Shown: positions 50,055 through 59,062 of the stretch, one piece after another | How positions within the stretch are numbered: position 1 is the stretch's first letter | How the letters are laid out: each line of letters starts with the position of its first letter | Origin: Bacteroidota bacterium | Lineage (GTDB): Bacteria; Bacteroidota; Ignavibacteria; Palsa-1295 | DNA: 64,000 bases | NCBI GenBank assembly: GCA_021324735.1 | Contig: JAJPIO010000013.1 | Coordinates: forward strand, 1-64,000 | Reading direction: 5' to 3' | The notes under the pieces: model-generated | Told to the model about the DNA's origin: nothing | The model's database searches: none | Seen by the model: only the letters and a program-made list of their open reading frames with translations | Program-made: the position numbers and the translations under genes

Positions 50055-51074
50055 TTATTGCGCCGGTTCTAATCGAACTCCGACGGATTTTACGCGCTTA
50101 CCGAAATGTGTTACAATTCCTAACATGGTTCGCACGTCGAGCGGAAACTCCAAGAGCACGTGTAACGCACTTAACGTAAACAGAACCCGCAAGCCGAGGT
50201 CATAATCTATAAAGTAGAAGATAACGGCTGCGATCCATAGGCTTAATACCAAGCCCATCCGCAACTTCGAAACTTCGTGCCAACGGATGATCTTCGTTTT
50301 AGAGAACCAGTTCAAATAATGATAGAGATAGGCAAACGCGATAAACCGCATAATGGCCACGGCACCGGCTGAAAATTCGAACGGATCACTCGCTGTAACC
50401 CCGAGCGGAGAAGCGTTAAAAGCGCGCAACAATACGACATTAACGTCGCCAAATCCTCGGCCATAATGCTGAACGACAAAGCTATCGGCGACACCGCCCG
50501 AGGGCAGCGATCGGAATAATAACAAAAAGAGGGCAACTGCAACGAACACACTAAACGAGATATAACCTGATCTACTGTGTGATCGCATTGAACCGATGAG
50601 AATAAAACATCCGGTAAAGACGAAGACGTGAAAGATGGTGAGCAGCATCATTGCTACGATCAAGGTGCTTAAGCTCATCGGGACGATAAATACCAACGCA
50701 CTCCCCGCAACGATCAGCGCAATTCGAGCAAACCAATTAGCAGTAAATACCAGAATGAATGAGCCAACCAACGCCAGAAGGATCATATTCGGTATGATCT
50801 TCAATGCACTGTAACCCAAGACGACCATCGCGCCATATAACACACCGATAACGAGGAGAAACAGCGCATCCGATTTGCGGCTGGTGTAATACTGATGATC
50901 GTGCAACCACGATATTTCCGTTAGATAATGGAGAGGCCCAAGGACGGCATAAGCGACCAGGAACAGATAGAACGGCCACGCGTACGCCAGAAGCGCCGAC
51001 AATAGCATCAGCGCGATGTTTATAATATTGATTCGGTCAGTGGAATTTCTGGCGCTTTCGGGACTCATCGCCAT
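50055..51074 (-). CDS. Polytopic membrane protein with conserved-looking histidine clusters
   Basis: 339 residues, about nine or ten membrane helices (IALMLLSALLAYAWPFYLFLVAYAVLG, LFLLVIGVLYGAMVVLG, ILLALVGSFILVF, ISFSVFVAVALFLLL and others). Histidines cluster at helix ends: GPLHYLTEISWLHDHQYY near 45-65, YLYHYLNWFSKTKIIRWHEVS near 245-265 and SALHVLLEFPLD near 305. This pattern recalls membrane metal enzymes such as the Brp/Blh carotene dioxygenases or desaturases, but no family match is clear. It lies between rsmG and GH57 on the same strand with gaps of 37 and 59 bp. Confidence 0.75.
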   Translation of the reverse strand: MAMSPESARNSTDRINIINIALMLLSALLAYAWPFYLFLVAYAVLGPLHYLTEISWLHDHQYYTSRKSDALFLLVIGVLYGAMVVLGYSALKIIPNMILLALVGSFILVFTANWFARIALIVAGSALVFIVPMSLSTLIVAMMLLTIFHVFVFTGCFILIGSMRSHSRSGYISFSVFVAVALFLLLFRSLPSGGVADSFVVQHYGRGFGDVNVVLLRAFNASPLGVTASDPFEFSAGAVAIMRFIAFAYLYHYLNWFSKTKIIRWHEVSKLRMGLVLSLWIAAVIFYFIDYDLGLRVLFTLSALHVLLEFPLDVRTMLGIVTHFGKRVKSVGVRLEPAQ

Positions 51075-51111
51075 AGAATAGCAGGAAAGGTAGAACTTTG
51101 GTGCCGTCTAC

Positions 51112-51792
51112 TTACGGTCCAAACACAGCCTTAACGAGCTTTTTATCTTCCGTTACAAAATTATCAAATCCGGCAAGACTCAAGGGTATTTCTTCAACGC
51201 TCACGATATAGTTAAGTCGCCTAGTACGCTTAATTTCCTCAGTTAAGTCGCCACCTTTAAGCGAGAATAGAGCGCCACCGGTCTTTAGCAATCCTCGTCC
51301 CCATTTTACCAGCTCATCCATAGGGGCGACAGCTCGCGAAATAATGACATCGAAGGAATGAGCATATTCTTTTTGCTTCGCCAATTCTTCAGCGCGCCCC
51401 ACGACCGCAGAAATACCATTCAGCTTAAGCTCTGCGATCATAGCAGAGCAAGCAATAATCTTTTTTTGAATCGAATCAATAAGCGTGACTTCGGCAGACG
51501 AGGTTACGATCTTAAATGGAATGCCGGGCATGCCACCACCAGTACCGAGGTCGGCTACGCGTTTATTGGAAAAATCATAATCGCAAATAGTTGGCATTCG
51601 AAGTACGAGCGAATGCAAAATGTGGCGATCGAGGATGTGATCTTCGTCCTTACGCGAGATGAGATTGATCTTTGAATTCCACGAAAGCAATTCATCGGCA
51701 TATTTCCGCAAAAGCGGCAACGCCGACTCATCGACGGTAAGGCCGTTCTTACCACAAATACTTACCAGATCCTCCCACGTCATTACGGCCAT
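51112..51792 (-). CDS. rsmG: 16S rRNA (guanine527-N7)-methyltransferase RsmG
   Basis: 226 residues. Family opening LLRKYADELLSWNSKINLISRKDEDHILDRHILHSLVL, SAM motif VADLGTGGGMPGIPFKIV, and VIISRAVAPMDELVKWGRGLLKTGGALFSLKGGDLTEEI are all RsmG (GidB) signatures. It methylates N7 of G527 in the 530 loop of 16S rRNA; loss gives low-level streptomycin resistance. No mnmG or parAB genes are nearby, unlike the classical origin-linked position. It heads the minus-strand directon and is divergent from the radical SAM gene. Confidence 0.96.
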   Translation of the reverse strand: MAVMTWEDLVSICGKNGLTVDESALPLLRKYADELLSWNSKINLISRKDEDHILDRHILHSLVLRMPTICDYDFSNKRVADLGTGGGMPGIPFKIVTSSAEVTLIDSIQKKIIACSAMIAELKLNGISAVVGRAEELAKQKEYAHSFDVIISRAVAPMDELVKWGRGLLKTGGALFSLKGGDLTEEIKRTRRLNYIVSVEEIPLSLAGFDNFVTEDKKLVKAVFGP

Positions 51793-51876
51793 GAACAGAC
51801 GTGCGCTTTATTAACTTCCACTCACTGCGCTTTTTTATTGCTATCTTGTTCTCAATATTAGGAGCACCTTTTTCTT

Positions 51877-52926
51877 ATGAGCACGTCACGCGGGACCGAA
51901 CTCCGGCCCCAAAACCGGTTCGAAACGACCTCTCTCGAAGCATTCGATGACGGCTGGGATTCTCCCGACCACATCGAATTGCCGGTCGTTCAAACCCAAT
52001 TTCTCGAGGATACAACGAAGTCCATCCTGGCTAAGAATGACAGTCCGGACCTCGGTTTTAGCTACTCTATTAACGCATACCGAGGCTGCGAGCATGGGTG
52101 CGCCTATTGTTATGCCCGACCATCACACGAATATCTCGGGTTCAATGCCGGTATCGACTTCGAGTCGAAGATCATGGTGAAACATGACGCGGCAAAATTG
52201 CTTCGCGAAGAATTTTCCCGCAAATCGTGGAAGCCGCAGGTAATCATGATGAGCGGCAATACGGATTGCTATCAGCCCGCGGAACGGGAATTCAGAATCA
52301 CCCGGCAAATCCTGGAGGTATTACTGGAATTCAGAAATCCAGTGGGAATTGTGACGAAGAACACGCTCATCTTACGCGACGTCGATATTCTTAGCGAGAT
52401 GGCGAAGCTCGATCTTATCGCGATTCACTTTTCGGTCACGACGCTCGACCGGAAGCTTGCCCGCAAACTTGAGCCGCGCACACCAACACCCGAACGACGC
52501 CTGCAGGCAATGAAAACGCTCAACGATGCTGGTGTACCGGCTGGCGTGATGATCGGCCCTGTTATTCCGGGACTCAATGATGAAGAAATACCGGCCATAC
52601 TTCGCACCTCGCGTGAGGCCGGTGCGACGAGTGCCGGTTATAACATTGTGCGGTTACCGTTCGCTGTTAAATCCATTTTTGAAGAATGGCTTGAAAAGAA
52701 CGTACCGCTCGAAGCGAAAAAAATAATGACACGCATTCGTATGGTGCGCGATGGCAACATGAATGATCCTGAATTCGGCTCGCGGATGTCCGGCACCGGT
52801 GGTTATGCGAAGTACATCGAAGACCTCTTTGATAAAACGTGCAAGCGGCTGGGATTGAACGAGCGGGGGCGGGGGCTAACGGTGAAGCATTTTAGGAGAA
52901 GTGGAGAGACAGGGCTTTTCGATTGA
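51877..52926 (+). CDS. Radical SAM protein, PA0069/SPL-like family
   Basis: 349 residues. The cluster motif is C-x3-C-x2-C in YRGCEHGCAYCYARPSHEYLGFNAGIDFESKI near residue 72. The segments SGNTDCYQPAERE, LTRQIL-type (ITRQILEVLLEFRNPVGIVTKN) and GVMIGPVIPGLNDEEIPAIL are those of the Rv2578c/PA0069 family, related to spore photoproduct lyase. The substrate is unknown; a DNA lesion is often assumed. The family opening TSLEAFDDGWDSPDHIELPVVQTQFLEDTTKSILAKNDSPD is intact. The ATG at 51877 is preceded by AGGAG. Followed by the flavoprotein gene after 33 bp. Confidence 0.92.
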   Translation: MSTSRGTELRPQNRFETTSLEAFDDGWDSPDHIELPVVQTQFLEDTTKSILAKNDSPDLGFSYSINAYRGCEHGCAYCYARPSHEYLGFNAGIDFESKIMVKHDAAKLLREEFSRKSWKPQVIMMSGNTDCYQPAEREFRITRQILEVLLEFRNPVGIVTKNTLILRDVDILSEMAKLDLIAIHFSVTTLDRKLARKLEPRTPTPERRLQAMKTLNDAGVPAGVMIGPVIPGLNDEEIPAILRTSREAGATSAGYNIVRLPFAVKSIFEEWLEKNVPLEAKKIMTRIRMVRDGNMNDPEFGSRMSGTGGYAKYIEDLFDKTCKRLGLNERGRGLTVKHFRRSGETGLFD

Positions 52927-52959
52927 GCTAATCGGTTCGTTAGAACTGTTCTCTCTCTG

Positions 52960-54237
52960 ATGATCCCAAAAATTGCAATCATCGGCGGAGGTGCGGGCGG
53001 CATTTGCTCGGCGTTAGCAGCGGGTAAAGCTGCGAAATCGCTGGATGCGAGTGTGGAGGTGCATCTCTTCGAGCGCAATCCGCGATTGGGGATTAAGATA
53101 CTGATCTCAGGTGGAGGCAAATGCAACATCACTCATGCAGGGTCGGTAGAAGAAGTGCTTCAGGATGGATTCCCTCATATTAAAGAAGCACGCTTCCTCA
53201 AACATGCGATGTACCGCTTCACCAACAATGACATTCTCGACATGCTCCGTAGGCGCGGCGTTGAATGGTATGTTCGCGAGAACGGACGAGTGTTTCCTAC
53301 ATCGAGCCGGGCTGAGGACGTGCTCGTCGCCTTTGAAGCTGAGCTTAGGGAAGCACAGGTAGTTATTCATACAAAGTCGCGAGTTGAATCGATAGAGCGA
53401 AGTGATAACTGCTGGCTACTCACCATCAATGATAATACGTTTGAAGCAGATGCTGTAATTCTAGCTACGGGTGGTACAAGTTATCGCAAAGTGGGCACAA
53501 CCGGCGACGGAATCGATTTCGCAGCGAGGCTTGGTCATATGATCGTACCGCTTCGAGCAGCGCTCGCACCGATCTATCTTAAGCAGAAGCCTCATCAGGA
53601 TCTCGTCGGTGTGGCGATACGTAATGCTGTACTCTCCGTCACAAAAGGGAATAGATCGCTTGCGCAAGCGTACGGAGATATTCTCATAACTCATCGTGGC
53701 TTATCGGGTCCGGCCGCACTCGATCTCAGCCGGGAAGCGGCAATGCACTTTGAGAACGACTTGATTTCGATCCACGCGAATCTACTTAATCGCACTACAG
53801 AAGAAATTCGTGCTCTGCTTATCGACGAGCAACAATCTGGCTCGCTCCAGCACGTAAAGACGTGGTTAGAAGGATTGCTTCCAAACGCTTTCGTGCCTTA
53901 CGTATTGAAGCAAGCTGACATTCCTCTCGATCGTAAATGGAATGCACTCACACGCTCGGAGCGCGACCATTTAACAACTGCACTTACGGATTACGATTTT
54001 GGCGAAGTAAGCGAAATACCGATCGATCGCGGCGAAGTAACCGCCGGCGGTGTTGACTTAAAAGAGGTCGACCCAAAAACGATGATGTCGCGCCTGCATT
54101 CCGGACTCTTCTTTGCCGGAGAAATGCTCGATATTGCCGGTGAGATTGGGGGCTATAACTTGCAAGCGGCGTATTCAACAGGGTGGGTTGCTGGGGAAGA
54201 GGCGGTGAAATTCGTTGTCACCTCACCAGTGCAATAA
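52960..54237 (+). CDS. HI0933/YhiN-family FAD-dependent oxidoreductase
   Basis: 425 residues. FAD Rossmann motif IAIIGGGAGGICSALAAGKA at 4-23, then VHLFERNPRLGIKILISGGGKCNITHAG, which is the family signature. Also ADAVILATGGTSYRKVGTTGDGIDFAARLGHMIVPLRAALAPI, ILITHRGLSGPAALDLSREA, and the C-terminal GEVTAGGVDLKEVDPKTMMSRLHSGLFFAGEMLDIAGEIGGYNLQAAYSTGWVAGEEA. Members are cytosolic flavoproteins of unsettled function (predicted aminoacetone oxidase or RNA-related). It probably shares a transcript with the radical SAM gene. A strong hairpin follows the stop. Confidence 0.93.
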   Translation: MIPKIAIIGGGAGGICSALAAGKAAKSLDASVEVHLFERNPRLGIKILISGGGKCNITHAGSVEEVLQDGFPHIKEARFLKHAMYRFTNNDILDMLRRRGVEWYVRENGRVFPTSSRAEDVLVAFEAELREAQVVIHTKSRVESIERSDNCWLLTINDNTFEADAVILATGGTSYRKVGTTGDGIDFAARLGHMIVPLRAALAPIYLKQKPHQDLVGVAIRNAVLSVTKGNRSLAQAYGDILITHRGLSGPAALDLSREAAMHFENDLISIHANLLNRTTEEIRALLIDEQQSGSLQHVKTWLEGLLPNAFVPYVLKQADIPLDRKWNALTRSERDHLTTALTDYDFGEVSEIPIDRGEVTAGGVDLKEVDPKTMMSRLHSGLFFAGEMLDIAGEIGGYNLQAAYSTGWVAGEEAVKFVVTSPVQ

Positions 54238-54258
54238 TCCCCACGACTCCACCCCCTG

Positions 54259-54291
54259 CCCCCTCCTCATCGCTTCACTCTGAGGAGGGGG
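54259..54291 (+). terminator. GC-rich hairpin after the HI0933-type gene
   Basis: CCCCCTCCTCA and TGAGGAGGGGG form a perfect 11-bp stem with an 11-base loop 21 bases after the stop codon. It lacks a following T run, so it may be a factor-dependent terminator or RNA-stabilising hairpin. Confidence 0.5.
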
Positions 54292-54313
54292 TGTGCGATG
54301 CAAATAGTTATAA

Positions 54314-54341
54314 AAAACGGAAGCCCACCTTGTGGGTGGGC
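54314..54341 (-). terminator. Intrinsic terminator of the gene at 54415-54825
   Basis: On the minus strand GCCCACC, CACAA, GGTGGGC is followed by TTCCGTTTTTT. A 7-bp GC stem plus a T run is a good Rho-independent terminator for the preceding minus-strand gene. Confidence 0.75.
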
Positions 54342-54414
54342 CTGCGTTCTTTGTTCTGCTGCTTCTGATTTTTACTACCAGCAACCATGAGCTGATAGTA
54401 GGGATTGGACACTC

Positions 54415-54825
54415 TTAGTTCGTCGATTGCTGTGGCGTTTGCTTGGTTGCTTCCACCTCACGCATTGTGACCGTGAAGTCCTGCGTGAGCTTTTCAGTGT
54501 GATCGACCGGCGGGGTGCTAACCAGCACGTCCTGCGTCAGGATCGAATCACCTTCCAAATGTACCCAGTATTTTTTACCGGGTTGCAATACGACGAGATA
54601 CTTACCCGTTTGGCTGTTCGACGTGCTGCGCGTGATTTCGCGCGCTGTGTCGCCCGCCTCGCGGATACTGACTTTAACCGACGTCGGTTTCGCATTCTCT
54701 TCCGAGATCACGGTGCCAGTCATAACGACAACCGCATGCGAGAATTGTGCGTGAGCCATAGGGGCAAACAATATGGAGCCCGCAACGATAAGAGCAGCGC
54801 TGGTGAAAGTGATTATTGATTTCAT
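54415..54825 (-). CDS. Small exported protein with carboxypeptidase-regulatory-like beta sandwich
   Basis: 136 residues from the ATG at 54825 (MKSIITFTSAALIVAGSILFAPMAHAQ, a clear signal peptide). The track's earlier start adds 36 residues that do not fit. The mature part VVMTGTVISEENAKPTSVKVSIREAGDTAREITRSTSNSQTGKYLVVLQPGKKYWVHLEGDSILTQ resembles a single carboxypeptidase-D-regulatory or transthyretin-like sandwich as found in OmpA-linked peptidoglycan proteins of Bacteroidota. The C-terminus is Gln/Thr-rich. It stands alone with its own terminator. Confidence 0.75.
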   Translation of the reverse strand: MKSIITFTSAALIVAGSILFAPMAHAQFSHAVVVMTGTVISEENAKPTSVKVSIREAGDTAREITRSTSNSQTGKYLVVLQPGKKYWVHLEGDSILTQDVLVSTPPVDHTEKLTQDFTVTMREVEATKQTPQQSTN

Positions 54826-55016
54826 TCTAACTATTATAGGTGAATATATTGACGACGTTGAAACTAAACTATTCGTCCGATTCGGGATGGTGGCCGATTC
54901 GAATGCGCTGCAAAAATCCGAATCAGCCATCATGCCGTTATTACTTCAGTTTATCGATACGATTATCTTAGATTCTGTTCACTAAACCCTTCAACGGGGC
55001 GTGTATTATGCTATTA

Positions 55017-55114
55017 TGTCCATTTGAATGCCATCGGTTGAAAAGCTGGGTTTTGCACAAAACGTACTTTTCTTCGCTAGGTCGCGTGCAGCGCGGTGCA
55101 TGGTCAAATGGACA
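55017..55114. repeat. Long-range 11-bp inverted repeat in an intergenic stretch
   Basis: TGTCCATTTGA (55017-55027) and TCAAATGGACA (55104-55114) are perfect inverted arms 76 bases apart, within the 366-bp gap between divergent genes. The region between has no ORF. It might be the boundary of a small element or the closing stem of an RNA. Nothing else is seen in this gap except AT-rich promoter-like sequence. Confidence 0.5.
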
Positions 55115-55191
55115 ATTTTGGTTTGTTACTGTATAGTCATGCTGTTTTCGAAGATTTGTTACTTTTTTCACAAATCACGTAGAGTTCGTTC

Positions 55192-56052
55192 ATGTCCGCT
55201 TTTCGAATTACCATAGTATTAATAATCACCGCTGCCATAGCGGCGCTTACAGGGTGTGCATCCGCACCACGCACGACAACGAGCACCGTACCGGTGCACG
55301 TCGAAACGAGTACTTCTGCTATTCCTTTAATTCGATCCTGGCTCGAAGCACGGCGGGCGCTCGCGCATTCGATGAATGTCTCCGGTGATATTACCGTCGA
55401 TCAAAATGGTGAGTCGAATTCTGCCAGCTTTTCGATGAAGAGCAAACGGCTCGCGGAGCAAACGAACGCGCGTATCGATTCGCTAAGCGTCAGCGTATAC
55501 GGCCCATTCGGGATCAATGTTGCAAAATTTCTCGCTTCTCCGCAAGAATATCAATTTTATGATATCCTCCATGGTGAAACAATGCGAGGGGCTACCGACA
55601 CTCACTCGCTGGAAGAGCTTACTCGTCTGCGTGGGGTATCGCTAACGGCTATGAGTGATATCATCTACGGATTACCGGCAGATGATCTCAACAGTGCTGA
55701 TTCACTTCAATTATATTCCAACGGCAATCATCATATATTAGTGATCCAGGACCCGGTACGATATACGACATCCTCCCTCGATCTTTCCGGTACGCTTACC
55801 AGCGACTCCTCGATACCGAACCTCTCGCTCGTTCGCTATCGCAGATGGAACGGCATTGTCGATCCGACGCGAAATGCTCCCGCACCCAATGTTACGGTCC
55901 GGTTTGGGGAACCGGCACTTGTCAATGGTATGTCTATTCCCCAGCATATCGAAGCAACTGCAGGGCAGAACAAGTTAACGATGGAGTACACTCATATCGA
56001 CCTTAACCCTGCAGATCTGGTTGTCCGAATTAAAATGCCCGAGCAACATTGA
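55192..56052 (+). CDS. DUF4292-like outer-membrane lipoprotein
   Basis: 286 residues. Lipoprotein signal (IVLIITAAIAALTGC, Cys at ~22). The mature chain resembles DUF4292/LolA-LolB-like proteins of Bacteroidota: an N-terminal helix (LEARRALAHSMNVSGDITVDQNG), the segment SFSMKSKRLAEQTNARIDSLSVSVYGPFGINVAKFLASPQEYQFYDILHGE, a helix LTRLRGVSLTAMSDIIYGLP, and a closing sheet ending in DLNPADLVVRIKMP. It probably holds lipid or participates in outer-membrane lipoprotein or LPS handling. The stop overlaps the start of the ABC ATPase gene (TTGA), so the three genes form an operon. Confidence 0.82.
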   Translation: MSAFRITIVLIITAAIAALTGCASAPRTTTSTVPVHVETSTSAIPLIRSWLEARRALAHSMNVSGDITVDQNGESNSASFSMKSKRLAEQTNARIDSLSVSVYGPFGINVAKFLASPQEYQFYDILHGETMRGATDTHSLEELTRLRGVSLTAMSDIIYGLPADDLNSADSLQLYSNGNHHILVIQDPVRYTTSSLDLSGTLTSDSSIPNLSLVRYRRWNGIVDPTRNAPAPNVTVRFGEPALVNGMSIPQHIEATAGQNKLTMEYTHIDLNPADLVVRIKMPEQH

Positions 56053-56819
56053 TCGACATTCTTCATTTAAGTAAAAGCTATGGCGATACGCTTGCCGTAG
56101 ATGACCTTTCGGTTCAAATACCATCGGGAGAAATATTTGCGTTGCTTGGTCCGAACGGAGCAGGCAAATCGTCGACGGTTAAGGTCCTGACGGGCCTTAT
56201 GCAACCGACGACTGGCGTTGTCCGCATTGCCGGATTCGACGTCGTCGAAGAGCCGATCGAGGTAAAGAAACGCATTGGCTACGTACCGGAAAACGCAATA
56301 CTCTACGAGAGCTTGACCGCCGATGAATATCTCGATCTTGCCGGCACTCTTCGGCATCTCGATCCTGATAAATTGGCAGAGCGCCGGGAAGAGCTATTCA
56401 CGTTGTTCGAACTTTCAAAAGCCGATCGTAAGAAACTGCTCGCCGAGTTCTCGAAGGGAATGAAGCAGAAAGTCCTGCTGATCGCTGCACTCATACACAA
56501 CCCCGAAGTGCTCATCCTGGATGAACCGCTTTCCGGACTCGATGCCAATGCTGCGCTCATCTTTAAGGAGGTACTTCGCAAGTATGCGCATGAAGGCGGC
56601 AAGACGATCTTTTTCTGCTCGCATGTCCTCGATGTCGTCGAGCGTTTGTGCGATCGCATCGCGATCATCAATCACGGAACATTAGCGGCGATCGGTACTC
56701 CTTCCGAATTGCTGCAGGAATCTGGCGAACTTTCGCTCGAACGCGCATTCCATCGCCTGACAGGCGGCGCCGATATTGAGCGCTCCACGGAAGACATTCT
56801 TCGCGCCCTTTCACAATAG
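56049..56819 (+). CDS. ABC transporter ATP-binding protein
   Basis: 256 residues beginning at TTG within the preceding stop region. Walker A LLGPNGAGKSSTVK at ~35, Q-loop RIGYVPENAILYESLTADEYL, signature FSKGMKQKVLLIAALIHNPEV, Walker B LILDEPLSGLD and H-loop FFCSHVLDVVERLCDR. It is of the CcmA/ABC-2 type that drives membrane permeases such as the next gene. The linkage to a DUF4292 lipoprotein suggests export of a lipid or envelope component, which is inference. Confidence 0.95.
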   Translation: MIDILHLSKSYGDTLAVDDLSVQIPSGEIFALLGPNGAGKSSTVKVLTGLMQPTTGVVRIAGFDVVEEPIEVKKRIGYVPENAILYESLTADEYLDLAGTLRHLDPDKLAERREELFTLFELSKADRKKLLAEFSKGMKQKVLLIAALIHNPEVLILDEPLSGLDANAALIFKEVLRKYAHEGGKTIFFCSHVLDVVERLCDRIAIINHGTLAAIGTPSELLQESGELSLERAFHRLTGGADIERSTEDILRALSQ

Positions 56820-56831
56820 CTCTTTCCTTCT

Positions 56832-58493
56832 ATGTTTGGCTCGGTCGATTTTCGTCAGGTAAGGATTCTCACGCGATTTGCGCTTAAAAGCGAATGGCGC
56901 TCGGCCAGTTTACGGATGCGTTCGAGCCGAAAAAAAATGAGCCGCTCCTGGGCCTACTGGACGATGGTAAGCTATCTGGGAATTGGTGCGTTTTCGATCC
57001 GGCTGTTCGCTCATAATTTTTCCGGCGACGCGTATGTCACAGCCGCTGGATTCTTTATGCTCTATGTCGCCTTCATCAGCGCGAGCAATATTTTCTTGTC
57101 CTTCGGCACAGGATTCCTCTCGCCGGACGAATCACAGATCATTTCGATGCTGCCCGTGGGAAGCGAAACATTCTTCTTCTCACGACTCGCAGTCCTCATC
57201 ACCTATACTACAACGATCGGATTTCTCGTCTCTATTGGGCCATTCATCGGACTTCAATTCTTTTTTCGGCCAGACCTCTTCGCTAATCTTGCCTTTCTTG
57301 TAGTATCAATACTTACTAGCGTCGGTGCGGCAATGACCGTCATTGCGCTGTATGGCCTAATGCTGCGCAGGCTTAAGCCATCGGTCATCACCAGAATGAT
57401 GGGGTATGTGCAATTTCTTGGCTCGTTCGTAGTAGCGATGAGCTTTGTACTGCTTACCCGTGCTGAATACTCGTTCGACTTTCATACGTTCAATATAACG
57501 ACGGAGCCGTTGCTCGCGCTGCTGCCTGCGTTCTGGTTCGCATCCCTTGCGGGCATTGTAACTGGAGTTACCTCGGGCATCTATGTGCCATTAGCAATCG
57601 GCTCGATCGCGCTGCTCGTATTGGTTGCAGCGGCATCGCATCTTTTGCTTGGCAAGCATTATCAGAATGAAATTTCAGAGCTTTCCGCTTCTGCATCGAC
57701 TAGCACAAAAGAGAAGAACGCTAGCGATCGCGCAGCACATGCGATTGGTGGTGGCTTTCTCTTTCGCACTTACACTCGCTTTGCTCGTTCCTTCGAAGCG
57801 CGGGCCGTCTTTATGCTCCTGAGGGCTCAGTTCCGATACGATACAAAATTCAGGATGCAGCTTTTGGCAACACTGCCTTTAACCTTTGTCTATTTATTTA
57901 TAGCCATCATGAGCGGTGGCGTAGGCGATCCATTTACGGCGAGCATAAAGCAGGTAGCGAGGGCTAATCTGTTATACATGATCGCGCTATTAATGCCGAT
58001 GATGCTCATGCAGAATGTATCGCAATCCGCAAACTATAAAGCGGCATGGATATTTTTTTCGGCACCGCTCGACCGCGCGAAGTTATTGCTGGCAGTTCGC
58101 AATGCTTTATTGATATCGCTTATACTTCCCTATATGATCGTGCTGGCGATCACGTTCAGCTTTTTTATGCCCGTCTATCATGCCATCGAACACGTGCTCG
58201 TGCTTGGAGCGATTGCCGGACTTCTCTTCCAGCTCTATATCATGATGGCACCTCGGATGCCTTTTGCACAGCAGCGGCGACCGAACCGCGGTAACCTGGC
58301 CGTTACCATCGGCTTGAGCTCACTGGGTATTTTCGCGGTGGCGCTGTTAGGACTCGAGATCTATTTTGGCTACCGCTCGGCTGCCCGATATTGGCCAACG
58401 TTTGCATTGATCGTCACGATGTCCGCCGTGCTGGAACAAGCCGTACGCGCACGAGTGCGTAAGAAATTAGAGCAAGAAGAATTCGAAGGCTAA
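56832..58493 (+). CDS. ABC-2-type permease-like membrane protein
   Basis: 553 residues, ~12 hydrophobic segments in two halves, separated by a polar linker (LSASASTSTKEKNASDRAAHA) near 285-305. Segments such as LGIGAFSIRLF, GFFMLYVAFISASNIFLSFGTGFLSPDESQIISMLPVG and YMIALLMPMMLMQNVSQSANYKAAWIFFSAPLDRAKLLL are like large ABC-2 permeases of the type found with CcmA-like ATPases. PVGSETFFFSRL and APLDRAKLLLAVRN are the amphipathic coupling elements. It lies 12 bp after its ATPase. The stop is immediately followed by the convergent msrB. Confidence 0.85.
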   Translation: MFGSVDFRQVRILTRFALKSEWRSASLRMRSSRKKMSRSWAYWTMVSYLGIGAFSIRLFAHNFSGDAYVTAAGFFMLYVAFISASNIFLSFGTGFLSPDESQIISMLPVGSETFFFSRLAVLITYTTTIGFLVSIGPFIGLQFFFRPDLFANLAFLVVSILTSVGAAMTVIALYGLMLRRLKPSVITRMMGYVQFLGSFVVAMSFVLLTRAEYSFDFHTFNITTEPLLALLPAFWFASLAGIVTGVTSGIYVPLAIGSIALLVLVAAASHLLLGKHYQNEISELSASASTSTKEKNASDRAAHAIGGGFLFRTYTRFARSFEARAVFMLLRAQFRYDTKFRMQLLATLPLTFVYLFIAIMSGGVGDPFTASIKQVARANLLYMIALLMPMMLMQNVSQSANYKAAWIFFSAPLDRAKLLLAVRNALLISLILPYMIVLAITFSFFMPVYHAIEHVLVLGAIAGLLFQLYIMMAPRMPFAQQRRPNRGNLAVTIGLSSLGIFAVALLGLEIYFGYRSAARYWPTFALIVTMSAVLEQAVRARVRKKLEQEEFEG

Positions 58494-59024
58494 TTATTTT
58501 TTGTCAAACTTCAAGGCCACCGAGTTCATGCAATAGCGCAGACCGGTCGGCTTCGGGCCATCGTCGAACACATGCCCTAAATGAGAGCCACACCGAGCAC
58601 ATAGAATTTCGGTACGTTCCATACCATAAGAGTCATCGCCTTTTTGCACTACACGGCCGGGTTCGATCGGAGCCCAGAAACTTGGCCAGCCAGTGCCTGA
58701 CTCAAATTTCGCTGACGAGCTGAACAATGGGTTGCCACAGGCGGCACAAACGAAAATTCCATTGCCATGCTCGTTGAGCAATAAGCCAGTGAATGGCCGC
58801 TCCGTGCCAGCTTCGCGCATTACGCTAAAGGCTTCCGGCGAAAGTTGCGCTCGCCATGCGGCATCGCTCTTCTCAACTTTATCATTCGCCTTAGGATACA
58901 TCGATAGATCGAGACCCGTCGGATTACCCGAAACAGCATTTCCAGAAGTGGCAGGCTTTTGCGCGCATGCTGTGAGTGACAGAAGCGAAATGACAACTAC
59001 AATCAAAAGACGGCGATATTCCAT
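58494..59024 (-). CDS. msrB: Lipoprotein peptide-methionine (R)-S-oxide reductase MsrB
   Basis: 176 residues. A lipoprotein signal (LLIVVVISLLSLTAC, Cys at ~20) makes it a membrane-attached periplasmic enzyme that repairs oxidised methionines. The MsrB domain is complete: RPFTGLLLNEHGNGIFVCAACGNPLFSSSAKFESGTGWPSFW, CARCGSHLGHVFDDGPKPTGLRYCMNSVALKF. Four zinc cysteines in two CxxC pairs and the catalytic Cys in RYCMNS are present. No msrA is adjacent. It converges with the ABC permease without spacing. Confidence 0.95.
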   Translation of the reverse strand: MEYRRLLIVVVISLLSLTACAQKPATSGNAVSGNPTGLDLSMYPKANDKVEKSDAAWRAQLSPEAFSVMREAGTERPFTGLLLNEHGNGIFVCAACGNPLFSSSAKFESGTGWPSFWAPIEPGRVVQKGDDSYGMERTEILCARCGSHLGHVFDDGPKPTGLRYCMNSVALKFDKK

Positions 59025-59062
59025 ATTGTTTATTCCTTCCGATGTATAACTTCCATCACAGG

